64,000 nucleotides of DNA, from NCBI GenBank assembly GCA_020072965.1, contig JAIQFY010000008.1, positions 124,001 to 188,000 of the forward strand, given 5' to 3'. The notes under the pieces are model-generated. The model was not told the origin of the DNA and made no database searches. It was given only the letters and a program-made list of their open reading frames with translations. This stretch comes from Terriglobia bacterium. Its GTDB lineage: Bacteria > Acidobacteriota > Terriglobia > JAIQFV01. The position numbers and the translations under genes are program-made. Below, one piece after another: positions 9,785 through 19,034 of this stretch. Position 1 is the first letter of the stretch; every line of letters begins with the position of its first letter.

Positions 9785-11359
9785 ATGAAGGAACTTTCAA
9801 CAAAAAACATGAGAGAAGAAACTGGAGAATCTCTATCCTGGTTCGCGACGGGTCCGGCCATCGTGGCCTATATCGCCGCCTTTAAGCTGGCCTTGCATCT
9901 AGCGACCGCAAATGTCTACGGCCTGTTTATTGATGAACTTTATTTTCTGGCCTGCGGCGAGCACCTGGCCTGGGGCTACGTCGACATGCCGCCGCTGACA
10001 GCGTTCCAGGCATGGCTCACACGCGCACTGTTTGGCGATTCGATGATCTCAATCCGACTCTTTGCCGCCCTCGCCGGCGCCGGCCTCATTCTTGTTACGG
10101 GCGCGATGGTGCGCGAGTTTGGAGGGAGACGGTTTGCGCAGGCGCTGGCGGCGCTCGCGGTGCTCATCGCGCCCGGCTTTCTCGCCTTCGATAGCTATCT
10201 CTCCATGAACTCCATCGAGCCCCTGATCTGGATGGGGTGCGCACTGATCCTCATCCGCATCATCAAGACCGGGAACCCGCGATCCTGGATCTGGTTTGGT
10301 CTGCTGGCCGGGGTGGGATTGGAAAACAAGCAGACGATGGCACTTTTTGGATTTGGCGTGGTCGTAGGACTCGTGCTGACCTCGGAACGGCGGCTGCTGA
10401 TGAATCGCTGGTTTCTGTTGGGGGGCGCCCTTGCGTTTTTGGTTTTCCTTCCCAATTTAATCTGGAATAATCAGCATCATTTTCCCCTTCTGGAACTGCT
10501 CGCCAACATCCGGCGGAACGGAAGAGATATCGTTCCGGGGCCTCTGCGCTACATTTGGATCCAAATCCTATTTTCTCCGCCCACAGCGGCCCCGATCTGG
10601 ATCGTGGGGCTATGGCGACTTCTGATTTCACGCGATGGGAAAGGCTACCGGTCGCTGGGATGGGCGTATCTCGCTATGTTGGCAGTGCTGCTGGTGACTC
10701 ACGGAAAGATCTACTATCTTGCGCCGGCGTATCCCATGTTGCTGGCGCCGGGGGCAGTTACAATCGAAAAGTGGCTTGAGTTTGGCCGTCTGCGGTGGCT
10801 GGGTCCGGTTTACGCGTCATTGCTGATCCTGACGGGCGTATGGATCGCTCCAACGGTGATGCCCATTCTCCCCCCGGACACATATTTCTGGTACACGAAG
10901 ACGTTTCATATTGAACAACCCCGGTTCGAACGTCGCGCCACCAATGCAATGCCCCAGTTCTTTGCCGACCGGTTCGGCTGGCCTGAGATGGTCCAGGCGG
11001 TCGCGAAGGTCTACAACAGCCTTCCCCCTGACGAGCGCGCCAAGACCGCCATTTTTGGAAACGACTTCGGCCAATCCGGCGCGATCGATTTCTATGGGCC
11101 CAAACTGGGCTTGCCCAAGTCGATTGGCAACCACCTCAGCAACTGGTACTGGGGACCGCGTTCCTATACCGGCGAGATTGCCATTGTGCTGGGCGATACA
11201 CGGAAGGGGGCAGAACGACATTTCGAAAGCGTCGAAGCAGTGGGCGAAATCGGTCACCCCTATGCCATGCGGCAGGAGCACTTCACTCTCTATTTGTGCC
11301 GCAAGCCCCGGGGATGGACGCTCGAGCAGATCTGGCCGCAATTGAAGAACTGGAATTGA
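9785..11359 (+). CDS. GT39/ArnT-like integral membrane glycosyltransferase
   Basis: About 524 residues. The frame opens at a TTG at 9773, but ATG 9785 is the first standard start and a further ATG lies at 9809; no strong Shine-Dalgarno decides between them. The N-terminal loop has the GT-C acidic motif DELYFLACGEHLAWGYVD, with PPLTA following, as in PMT_2 (GT39/83) polyprenyl-phosphate-sugar transferases. About ten membrane helices follow, then a soluble C-terminal domain of about 150 residues. It probably transfers a lipid-linked sugar at the periplasmic face. The acceptor is unknown and no polysaccharide cluster surrounds it. It stands alone, divergent from livK. Confidence 0.85.
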   Translation: MKELSTKNMREETGESLSWFATGPAIVAYIAAFKLALHLATANVYGLFIDELYFLACGEHLAWGYVDMPPLTAFQAWLTRALFGDSMISIRLFAALAGAGLILVTGAMVREFGGRRFAQALAALAVLIAPGFLAFDSYLSMNSIEPLIWMGCALILIRIIKTGNPRSWIWFGLLAGVGLENKQTMALFGFGVVVGLVLTSERRLLMNRWFLLGGALAFLVFLPNLIWNNQHHFPLLELLANIRRNGRDIVPGPLRYIWIQILFSPPTAAPIWIVGLWRLLISRDGKGYRSLGWAYLAMLAVLLVTHGKIYYLAPAYPMLLAPGAVTIEKWLEFGRLRWLGPVYASLLILTGVWIAPTVMPILPPDTYFWYTKTFHIEQPRFERRATNAMPQFFADRFGWPEMVQAVAKVYNSLPPDERAKTAIFGNDFGQSGAIDFYGPKLGLPKSIGNHLSNWYWGPRSYTGEIAIVLGDTRKGAERHFESVEAVGEIGHPYAMRQEHFTLYLCRKPRGWTLEQIWPQLKNWN

Positions 11360-11536
11360 TTCTTCATCCTTGAGTCTTCTCCCGCACAGCGATATACTCC
11401 GTTCGCAGTACGTCATGCCCCTGGAATGGGTCTCCGGATTTCAATAAATCACACAAGGCCGGGGTAACCACCAATTTTCCTAACGTGATCCAAGTGCTCA
11501 CAAATCTGTCATTGTTTTCAAGGAGGAATTACATTC

Positions 11537-13723
11537 ATGAAATTTTTACGTTTGATCGCTCTCCTCATCGCCGCCCTCTTGGTGACGTCGGCTTTGTTGT
11601 TCGCGGACGAGGGTATGTGGATGCCGCAGCAAATCCCCGAGCTGGCGGCCAAGCTTCAGGCCATGGGGTTCAAGGGGGATCCGAAAGCTTTTGCTGACCT
11701 GACCGGCCAGCCCATGGGTGCCATCGTATCGTTGGGTGGGTGCACGGCATCGTTTGTCTCGCCCGATGGCTTGATCGCCACCAATCATCACTGTGTTACC
11801 GGCACGCTGCAGTTCAACTCAACCCCCGAACGGAACCTGCTCCGTGACGGCTATCTTGCCAAGACGCGCACCGACGAGTTGTGGAATGGTCCCAGCTCTC
11901 GGGTTCTCGTCACGACCTCGGTGACCGAAGTCACTGCGGCCATCACCGGCGGCATCGATCCGAAACTGACTGACCGTCAGCGTTACGACCTTATCGAGCG
12001 CCGCATCAAAGAGCGGGTCGCCGCCTGCGAAAAGGGGGGTCTGCGCTGCAACGTGGCGTCCTTCTTTTCGGGTCTCAAGTATTTCGAGATCGCCCAAATG
12101 GAGATCAAAGACGTGCGGCTAGTCTACTCGCCTCACGAAGGGATCGGCGTGTTTGGGGGCGAGACCGACAACTGGCGTTGGCCCCGTCATACCGGGGACT
12201 GGTCCTTTCTACGCGCCTATGTGGGCAAAGACGGGAAACCGGCTGAACATTCAAATGAGAACGTCCCTTACCATCCCAAGCATTGGCTGAAGGTTTCACC
12301 CGAGGGAGCCAAATCGGGTGAACTCGTGTTTGTGGTGGGCTATCCCGGTCGGACCCTGAGGCACCAAACCTATTCCGAAGTGAAGGAGACGACCGAATGG
12401 TCTTTTCCGCGGTCGATCCGCCTGGGGCAGGAACAACTGGCGATTCTCGATAAGCTCACGAAAGACAACAAGCCGGTCGCCATCAAAGTGGCCGGCCGTG
12501 TTCAAGGTCTCAACAACAGCCTGACGAATCAGAAGGGCATGCTCGAGGGGCTCTCGAAAGGCGGAGTCCTGTCGCAGAAGGAGGTTCAAGAGAAGGGGCT
12601 GGAGAAATGGATTGCTGCCACTCCGGAACGGCAGAAGAAATACGGCGACATCCTGCCGGCCTTGCGCACCCTTCAAGCCGAAAGCGAGAAGACCCGCGAG
12701 CGCAATGCCGTCCTGGGGAGCGTTATCTCATCCTCTTCTTACCTGGGGGCCGCTCAATCGCTCTATATGCTGTCGACCCAGCGGCCGAAGAACGATCTTG
12801 ACCGCGAGCCGGGCTTTCAGCAGCGTGACTGGGGCCGGTTCAAGGAGGGTCAGGACCGCATGCAACGAACCCTGGACGCCACCGTCGACCGGACCCTCCT
12901 CCGATGGGCGATGGGAATGGCCGCGGCGCTTCCTGCCGGCCAGCGCATTGAGCCGCTTGACAAGGCCGCTGGACTTCAAGCGGGTATGGCCAAGGCCGAC
13001 GTTGACAAGGCCGTCGATGCGTTCCTGGACGCCCTTTATGCCAACACCAAGATGGGCGACAAGGAATTTCGTCTCGGCCTGATGGAAAAGAGTACGGCGG
13101 ATCTTGAAGCCACCAAAGACTCCTTCATCCTGCTGGCGGCGGCGCTCCACCCGGTACAGGACGCGAACCGGGAGATTGCCAAAAACCGCGCCGGCGCGTA
13201 TGCCCGCCTCCGTCCGCGCTACATGGAAGCCCTGCTCGCCAAGTCCGGTGGACTCGTTCCCCCCGACGCCAACAGCACTTTGCGGGTCACCTATGGGACC
13301 GTAAAGGGCGTGGATTCGAAAGACGGACTCTTTTACAAAGACCACACCACGCTGGCCGGGATCGTTGAGAAACAGACAGGGGAAGGGGATTTCAACGCCC
13401 CTCAATTCCAGCTCGACGCCATCAAGAAGGTACGGGACGGGAAGAAAACTCCTTATCTCGACGCTACTCTTAAGGATGTGCCTGTAAACTTCCTCTCGAC
13501 CGTTGACACGACGGGAGGAAACTCGGGGTCTCCGACGCTGAACTCCAAGGGTGAACTGGTGGGCCTGCTCTTTGACGGCACTTACGAGACCGTGGCCTCG
13601 AACTTCCTCTTCGACAAGGCCAAGACCCGATCGATCCACGTCGACAGCCGCTACCTGCTGTGGAACATGACCGACGTCGACGGCGCGGAGAATTTGCTGA
13701 AAGAGATGGGAATCGTTAGGTAG
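11537..13723 (+). CDS. S46 family dipeptidyl-peptidase (DPP7-like)
   Basis: 728 residues, typical of S46. A strong AAGGAGG site precedes ATG 11537. A signal peptide spans about residues 1-23, with mature N-terminus near DEGMWMP, the family's usual start. Likely triad: H85 (TNHHC), D221 (RHTGDW) and S663 (TGGNSGSP). The residue 18 positions after the catalytic Ser, which is Gly in DPP7 and Arg in DPP11, is Gly681 here (FDG). This supports DPP7-type removal of dipeptides with hydrophobic P1 residues rather than Asp/Glu. It acts in the periplasm or at the cell surface in peptide use. No operon partner is seen; a perfect hairpin follows the stop at 13739-13760. Confidence 0.95.
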   Translation: MKFLRLIALLIAALLVTSALLFADEGMWMPQQIPELAAKLQAMGFKGDPKAFADLTGQPMGAIVSLGGCTASFVSPDGLIATNHHCVTGTLQFNSTPERNLLRDGYLAKTRTDELWNGPSSRVLVTTSVTEVTAAITGGIDPKLTDRQRYDLIERRIKERVAACEKGGLRCNVASFFSGLKYFEIAQMEIKDVRLVYSPHEGIGVFGGETDNWRWPRHTGDWSFLRAYVGKDGKPAEHSNENVPYHPKHWLKVSPEGAKSGELVFVVGYPGRTLRHQTYSEVKETTEWSFPRSIRLGQEQLAILDKLTKDNKPVAIKVAGRVQGLNNSLTNQKGMLEGLSKGGVLSQKEVQEKGLEKWIAATPERQKKYGDILPALRTLQAESEKTRERNAVLGSVISSSSYLGAAQSLYMLSTQRPKNDLDREPGFQQRDWGRFKEGQDRMQRTLDATVDRTLLRWAMGMAAALPAGQRIEPLDKAAGLQAGMAKADVDKAVDAFLDALYANTKMGDKEFRLGLMEKSTADLEATKDSFILLAAALHPVQDANREIAKNRAGAYARLRPRYMEALLAKSGGLVPPDANSTLRVTYGTVKGVDSKDGLFYKDHTTLAGIVEKQTGEGDFNAPQFQLDAIKKVRDGKKTPYLDATLKDVPVNFLSTVDTTGGNSGSPTLNSKGELVGLLFDGTYETVASNFLFDKAKTRSIHVDSRYLLWNMTDVDGAENLLKEMGIVR

Positions 13724-13738
13724 CTATCTTGCGCTGTG

Positions 13739-13760
13739 GGGCAGACGTCCTCGTCTGCCC
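13739..13760. terminator. Perfect 9-bp hairpin 16 nt after the S46 peptidase stop
   Basis: Arms GGGCAGACG and CGTCTGCCC with a TCCT loop. The position suits transcription termination of the peptidase gene, but no T-run follows (TTCGTAATAA), so it may be a dispersed repeat hairpin serving as an mRNA 3' end. The remainder of 13724-14186 shows no gene; it is AT-richer from about 13900 on. Confidence 0.55.
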
Positions 13761-14186
13761 TTCGTAATAATGAGGGACTGGCATCTCTTGCAATGTCCTT
13801 TTGATGAAGCCAACAATTGGGGGCCTGTCCCTTCTTGATGTGGCACTCTGGCCGGAGCTTGTGGTTTACTTGTGCGATCATTGGGAGTTACCTGTTTTAT
13901 GCTTCTTTTCTCTAAGGTCTGATCCGATTCAGGCGGCTTCTCAGAAATCTACGAAAACACCGTGTTGAATAAACGTCCTAATGGACAGGAATGATCGCGA
14001 TTAGCATTTTTGAAAAGCGATCCCGTTGCACTATTGCTATTCGATTAAACTTCGCAAGCAAGCGTTGAAACAAAGAATGAATTCGGGTCAGACTTCAATT
14101 TTTGCTAATCAGTCAAGTAATTGTCTGAGAGTTCTCGAACGACTGGTTCTGATCACATTTTCTTCCTCAATATTACGGAGGTACTC

Positions 14187-14618
14187 ATGAAGACAGTCAG
14201 TTGGATTTTGCTTGTGCTCGTCGGCGCTCTGACTCTTGTAGGCGGCATGGGGTCCGCCTGGGTCGCATTGAGTCAGTCCCCGGACGGGCTGGTGGGGCCT
14301 GGAATGACCCTGATTGACGTCCAGGCGCCCGCGGACGTGGTTCGTTCAATCCGCGGGCGGCGTGTGACGGCCGCCGCTTACGCCGCCGGGTATGCCGTGC
14401 TTTTTCTGGCCGTGGTGCTGTTTCCTTATCGGCGCGGCGAGGTGTGGAGCTGGTGGGCAATCCTCGTGGCGTCGCTGGTCCTCCTGGGAGTGATTGTTCT
14501 GCGGGTGCCCATGCTCGGCACGCGGTCCGCAGTCGGCGTGGCTTTGATCCAATTTGGGATTGTGATCATCGCCCTGCTGCTCGATGTCGGTCGACTGCGC
14601 CGTATGACTCCGGCATAG
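14187..14618 (+). CDS. Small integral membrane protein of unknown function
   Basis: 143 residues. A longer frame begins at 14121, but GGAGGT at 14177-14182 places the start at ATG 14187, where a hydrophobic N-terminus begins (MKTVSWILLVLVGALTLVGG). Four membrane segments are visible: residues 3-25, about 62-82, 90-108 and 115-133. An extracytoplasmic loop lies between the first two and a short basic tail (GRLRRMTPA) follows the last. I do not recognise the family. It is monocistronic, followed by the hairpin array at 14683-14855. Confidence 0.75.
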   Translation: MKTVSWILLVLVGALTLVGGMGSAWVALSQSPDGLVGPGMTLIDVQAPADVVRSIRGRRVTAAAYAAGYAVLFLAVVLFPYRRGEVWSWWAILVASLVLLGVIVLRVPMLGTRSAVGVALIQFGIVIIALLLDVGRLRRMTPA

Positions 14619-14682
14619 GTGTTTGGCTTCGAGCTTCGGAGCAGTTTGATCGGGGATTCGTAGTTCGAGATCTCTGAAGGGA

Positions 14683-14855
14683 CGGGGGCTCTGCCCCGCA
14701 CTATTGCGGAAAGCCTATGGCTTTCCGGAGTTAGGCAACTCAGTCTTTCGTTTGTTTCGGCGAGGCTCAGCCTCGCCGATAAAAAACGGAGAAGAAACGA
14801 CCGGAGTTGCCTTGGAAAGGCCGAGCCTTTCCACAATAATGAGCGGCAGAGCCGC
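14683..14855. repeat. Array of five short hairpins, most with 3-nt loops
   Basis: Five successive perfect stem-loops: 14683-14698 (GGGGC/GCCCC core, loop TCT), 14707-14727 (CGGAAAGCC/GGCTTTCCG, loop TAT), 14758-14778 (CGGCGAGGC/GCCTCGCCG, loop TCA), 14814-14832 (GGAAAGGC/GCCTTTCC, loop CGA) and 14843-14855 (GCGGC/GCCGC, loop AGA). In addition GGCAACTC at 14734-14741 can pair with GAGTTGCC at 14804-14811, enclosing the third hairpin. No gene is supported in 14619-15130. This may be an extragenic palindrome cluster or a structured RNA. Confidence 0.75.
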
Positions 14856-15130
14856 CGCGAGTGAGCATCTTGCGCTTTCTCAGACGGTAACGGTGAACGT
14901 TCAATTGATTTTGCATCCCGAAGGGCCGAAACCCAAACAAGACTTTGCCGTGCATCCGAGAGGCCAGAGCAACAGCGCCGATGCAAAGCTTCTCAACAAA
15001 TCAAGTTCTTTTTAGATTGATGGCTTTTAGCCTCCTGCTTTCCTGGTTTCCTAATCATAAGTTGTTCAGCTATTGTCGCCCGAAATTTAGATGGTACGTT
15101 CCTAACCGATGATGTGAGAGGAGAGACAAG

Positions 15131-15538
15131 ATGATTTCCTGCCGTGTGGCGTTGTGTGCTGAATCAGTGGTCAAGGATGCCGATACCAATTCCGTCTCGG
15201 TATTCAACATTTTTGAAGAGATGGTCCCCAGTGGTTTTCCATTCGCCTTACCCAAGATGAATTGTGTTTTTTTCACAGAATTTCAAGGTGAACAGGGACA
15301 GATCGTCCCCGCTTTGCTGCGTATTACATGGGGAGAGACCGAACTTTTCAAACGCCCCATCCAGATTGACTTCAGAGAGAATTTCACAAGTCGACTGATT
15401 TTCCACTTTCACGGGATGCCGATCCAGGGTCCCGGCACGGTCCGGGTGGCGCTCATTCACGAAGATCAGGATATCGGTGGATGGAGCTTTGAAATAAGGG
15501 AGCCACAGCAGCCTGAAACCAAGACGCAGGAACCTTAA
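15131..15538 (+). CDS. DUF6941-like small protein
   Basis: 135 residues with a purine-rich ribosome site (GAGAGGAGAGAC) before ATG 15131. No signal peptide or membrane segment. The beta-rich sequence begins CRVALCAESVVKDADTNSVSVFNIFEEM, which resembles the DUF6941 family, small single-domain proteins of unknown function that start with a similar 'inventory of gene, expression, task' strand pattern. The C-terminus after residue 122 is a short polar tail. It is followed 64 nt later by the Ser/Thr kinase gene, so the two may share a transcript. Function unknown; the family assignment is from memory of the pattern. Confidence 0.7.
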   Translation: MISCRVALCAESVVKDADTNSVSVFNIFEEMVPSGFPFALPKMNCVFFTEFQGEQGQIVPALLRITWGETELFKRPIQIDFRENFTSRLIFHFHGMPIQGPGTVRVALIHEDQDIGGWSFEIREPQQPETKTQEP

Positions 15539-15602
15539 GTATTTTAGAATATACTGATAATGTTTTCTCGATGAAGATTGACCCGTTCGAGCTCAGGTAG
15601 CC

Positions 15603-17999
15603 GTGCAGCGCGAGGGGAGCGAGCGGTCTGCGTTTCTGGATGAGGCGTGTGCTGGCGACGAATCGCTGCGAAGGGAAGTCGACACCATGCTGGCCTCCGA
15701 CGAGCAGGCCCGAAGCTCCCTCGAACGTCCGGCGGCTGGTGGGATTTCAGATTTTTCGAGAGGCGAGAAGGCTCACTCTGTGATCGGACACATGATCGGA
15801 CCTTACAGGATCACTGCGGCCCTCGGAGCTGGCGGGATGGGTGAGGTCTATCTGGCCCAGGACACGCGACTGAATCGCCCGGTGGCAATCAAGTTCCTCC
15901 CGCCGGAATCGGTGGCCGATGATATCGCCAAGAAACGTCTGATGCGGGAAGCGCAGGCCGCCGCCAAACTCGACCATCCCAATATTTGTACGGTCCACGA
16001 TGTGGGCGAAGAAGGGGGCAGCACTTTTATTGTCATGCAATATGTGGAGGGGGAAACGCTCGCGGATCGACTGAGACGTCAGCCCTTGGAACTAGAAGAG
16101 TCGATAGATTTCGCGCTGCAGGTGGCTGATGCCTTGGTAGAAGCCCATTTGCACGGGATCATCCATCGCGATATCAAGCCTCAAAACATCATGATCACTC
16201 CGAAAAATCAGATCAAAGTCCTGGACTTCGGCTTGGCAAAGGAAGTCGTGGGCAACACGCCGACTAAGGACGGATCCGCCACCGCAAGTTTTGCCACTGA
16301 GCCCGGGTTGTTGATGGGGACCGCGCCGTACATGTCCCCTGAGCAGGTGCAGGGAAAGCCGGTCGACGCCCGGAGTGACATCTTCTCTTTTGGAGGGGTG
16401 CTGTACGAGATGTTAGCCGGACGCCGGGCCTTCGGCGGAGAGTCAGGCATTGCGATTGTCACCGCAATCCTGCGCGACGAACCGACTCCCCTTGACGGGG
16501 TGCCGCCTGAACTGGCGGGTGTCGTGAGCCGTTGCCTTCAGAAGGATCCGGCCATGCGCTACACTCAAGTTTCTGATGTTAAATCCGCGCTGGAGCGGCT
16601 GCGCAACGCCACGGCGACCTCGCGCGAGCCAGCCCCATCCATTGCCGTACTCCCTTTTGCCAACCTCAGTGCGGACAAGGAAAACGAGTACTTTAGCGAC
16701 GGGCTGGCGGAGGAGATCCTAAACGCGCTCAGCCGCGTCCCCGGCCTGAAGGTCACCGCCCGAACCTCGGCCTTCGCCTTTCGCGGCAAGGAACAAGACA
16801 TCCGCAAGATTGGCGAGGCGCTGGACGTGCGCACGGTTCTGGAAGGCAGCGTGCGCCGCTCCGGCAATCGCATTCGCGTGACGGCGCAGTTGATTAATGT
16901 CGCTGATGGATACCATCTGTGGTCGGACCGCTACGACCGCGAAATGACGGATGTCTTCGCAGTGCAGGATGAGATTGCGCAAGCCATCGTCGGCATGCTC
17001 AAGGTGCGGCTTGCTGCTAAAGGGGCGCCGTTGGTGCGGCAGGCTGCGAGCATCGAGGCCTATCATGCCAATTTGAAAGGCTGGTACCATTTTTTCAAAA
17101 TGAGTCCGCCTGAGATGGCTCGCAGTAAGGCCTATTTTGAAGAGGCTATTGCGCTTGATCCCGAATATGCACCGGCCTATTTGGGACTGGCAAGATGCTT
17201 CCTCATTAGCCCCGTCATGGGAGGAAGACAGGCCCGTGAGGTGATGCCTCTGGCGAAGGCCGCGGCGCTCAAGGCGGTCGAACTTGACGACAGGGAGCCG
17301 GAAGGGCATGTGCTTTTGGGACAAGTGGCAGGCCAGTTTGAATACGACTGGAATGAAGCGCGGCGACGGTATCAACTCGCCCTGGCCCGCGAGCCGATGT
17401 CGTCGAGGGCCCGTTTCAACTGTGCCCAGTTTATCCTTATGCCGCTTCATCGCTTCGATGAAGCGATCGCCCTGCTCGAACCGGCGCTCCAAGCCGACCC
17501 GCTTTCACCCTTCCCGCGCATGGCGCTGGCGGGGGTACTCAACGCCCAAGGATCCGATGACCTCGCCATAGGGGAGTTACATCGCCTGCTTGAATTCGAT
17601 GATTACTGGTTTGCGCACTTTGAACTCGGTCTGATCTACACGAATAAAGGGATGGTGCCGGAGGCGGCCGCAGCATGGGAAAAGGGGCTTCAACTCGTGC
17701 CGTACCCTGGCATGATCGGTGGCCTGGCGGGGCATTATGCAAGGTCCGGAAACCGGCCTCGCGCCGAGGACCTGCTCGCACGTCTGGATTCCCCGGAACT
17801 AGCTCAAGGCCGCGCCATTGGCTACGGATTCTTTCATTTGGTCTGCTCGGAATTCGACCTCGCCGCCGATCAATTCGAAAAAGCAATTGAAGCGCGCGAC
17901 CCCAGCGCCATCTTTCTCAGCCACTTGCCCGTTGTGCATAACCTTCCACGCTGGCGGGCGCTATTAAAGAAAATGAACCTGGCGGACGTCGGATCGTAG
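15603..17999 (+). CDS. Soluble Ser/Thr protein kinase with TolB/FlgO-like domain and TPR repeats
   Basis: 798 residues from a GTG start. The kinase domain (about 67-330) has the glycine loop G75-G80, K97, HRDIKPQN with D190 and DFG with D208, so it should be active. A domain starting PSIAVLPFANLS (about 347-480) matches the FlgO/TolB-N-like module common in acidobacterial kinases. TPR-like repeats fill 490-790. No transmembrane helix is seen, unlike many PknB-type kinases. The N-terminus begins inside a motif (ERSAFLDEACAGDESLRREV) that in relatives follows about 20 further residues. The in-frame upstream sequence has only eight codons without ATG before a stop, so the start is uncertain or the N-terminus is truncated. 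Confidence 0.9.
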   Translation: MQREGSERSAFLDEACAGDESLRREVDTMLASDEQARSSLERPAAGGISDFSRGEKAHSVIGHMIGPYRITAALGAGGMGEVYLAQDTRLNRPVAIKFLPPESVADDIAKKRLMREAQAAAKLDHPNICTVHDVGEEGGSTFIVMQYVEGETLADRLRRQPLELEESIDFALQVADALVEAHLHGIIHRDIKPQNIMITPKNQIKVLDFGLAKEVVGNTPTKDGSATASFATEPGLLMGTAPYMSPEQVQGKPVDARSDIFSFGGVLYEMLAGRRAFGGESGIAIVTAILRDEPTPLDGVPPELAGVVSRCLQKDPAMRYTQVSDVKSALERLRNATATSREPAPSIAVLPFANLSADKENEYFSDGLAEEILNALSRVPGLKVTARTSAFAFRGKEQDIRKIGEALDVRTVLEGSVRRSGNRIRVTAQLINVADGYHLWSDRYDREMTDVFAVQDEIAQAIVGMLKVRLAAKGAPLVRQAASIEAYHANLKGWYHFFKMSPPEMARSKAYFEEAIALDPEYAPAYLGLARCFLISPVMGGRQAREVMPLAKAAALKAVELDDREPEGHVLLGQVAGQFEYDWNEARRRYQLALAREPMSSRARFNCAQFILMPLHRFDEAIALLEPALQADPLSPFPRMALAGVLNAQGSDDLAIGELHRLLEFDDYWFAHFELGLIYTNKGMVPEAAAAWEKGLQLVPYPGMIGGLAGHYARSGNRPRAEDLLARLDSPELAQGRAIGYGFFHLVCSEFDLAADQFEKAIEARDPSAIFLSHLPVVHNLPRWRALLKKMNLADVGS

Positions 18000-18256
18000 A
18001 AGGCAATGGAAAGAGGACATGAATTCCTGCCCCCACTCTTATTTGCCAAGACCTTTTCCAGTAGCACCTGCCGGTCTTAGGAATCTACGCTCTCAGGGCA
18101 ACCGCGGGAAGTCAGTAAGATCATTCTTTAAGCTTCTGAACAGGGTGATATGTCCGTTTTTCTGGTGATTTTGTAGTATCGGGGTATGGTCCAGTCGGCG
18201 AGACACCCGCCGTGATGCGGTGATCAAAGCTCGAAACATGACCGCGCAAGGCAACC

Positions 18257-18688
18257 ATGGATATTGATTCTGAAGGAAAGCGATTAACAGAGCTGTACTC
18301 CAGCATGACGGACGAAGAATTGGAAGAGCTTGCCGGTGATCAAACATCGCTCACTGCTGAGGCTCGCCAGGCGTTAAATGGCGAGATATCCCACAGGGGA
18401 CTGAGTTTCATCCCAAGGGAGTCGCCGCCGCCAACGGAGGACCCCGAGCCCAGTGAACTGGTCACTATTCGGAAATTCAGGGACTTGATGGATGCGGACT
18501 TGGCTAAGGGCCTTCTTGAGTCCGTGGGGATCGAGAGCTTTTTGATCGACGAAAATATGGTCAGGATGGACTGGCTGATTTCGACCGGGATTGGGGGAAT
18601 CAAGCTCCAGGTGAAGCGCGAAGATGCGGAAGCGGCCATGACAGTTCTGGACCAACCGATCCCAGGGGGTCCGGAGGTAGAAGGCTAG
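18257..18688 (+). CDS. DUF2007-like putative signal-transducing protein
   Basis: 143 residues; ATG 18257 has only a weak ribosome site. Residues 1-60 are an acidic helical region. Residues 68-135 read VTIRKFRDLMDADLAKGLLESVGIESFLIDEN and then IGGIKLQVKREDAEAAMTVL, the compact ferredoxin-like pattern of the DUF2007 family (putative prokaryotic signal transducing protein). Cytoplasmic; no signal peptide. Role unknown. The gene stands alone after the Ser/Thr kinase with a 257-nt gap in which nothing was recognised. Confidence 0.75.
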   Translation: MDIDSEGKRLTELYSSMTDEELEELAGDQTSLTAEARQALNGEISHRGLSFIPRESPPPTEDPEPSELVTIRKFRDLMDADLAKGLLESVGIESFLIDENMVRMDWLISTGIGGIKLQVKREDAEAAMTVLDQPIPGGPEVEG

Positions 18689-19034
18689 TTTCGCCGAAGC
18701 GCACGGGGACTTGAGGCCACAGATCGGCGATTCGGCTTGTTGATGTTGTTGGTCTCGGTAGGCCATTCCTCCATATTGAATAGTCCTAGCCCTCTGCTGT
18801 TCAGACAACGGCAGTGAACTCCAGGCAAAGGATGAAAGACCCTGATCCCGGAGGGATTCCAAATTCCCGTGAATGTTGAGCCTCTCGCGTTGATGACCGT
18901 AACGGCGCGGTGATGTCCAGCGTCAGCGAACACGTGAATGTATGTTCCAATGGACTTGCCACGCCCGCCTTGAAGCATCCAATTCCCCCTGTACTCCGCG
19001 ACTCTTTATTCTCAATCGGCAGGATCGAATAGGC
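18689..19034. other. Intergenic region, no supported gene
   Basis: About 346 nt between two converging genes. A minus-strand frame of 97 codons spans it, but its start context is poor and it resembles no family I know. The short palindrome ATCCC-GG-AGGGAT occurs near 18846-18857. It may be decayed repeat DNA. Confidence 0.4.

Noticed and set aside
12728-13639. 303-codon minus-strand frame over the S46 peptidase
   Set aside because: Antisense to the region with catalytic Ser663; no start context or homology pattern.
18685-18978. 97-codon minus-strand frame before the MerR gene
   Set aside because: No ribosome site and no family resemblance; it runs across a small palindrome, so it is not accepted as a gene.
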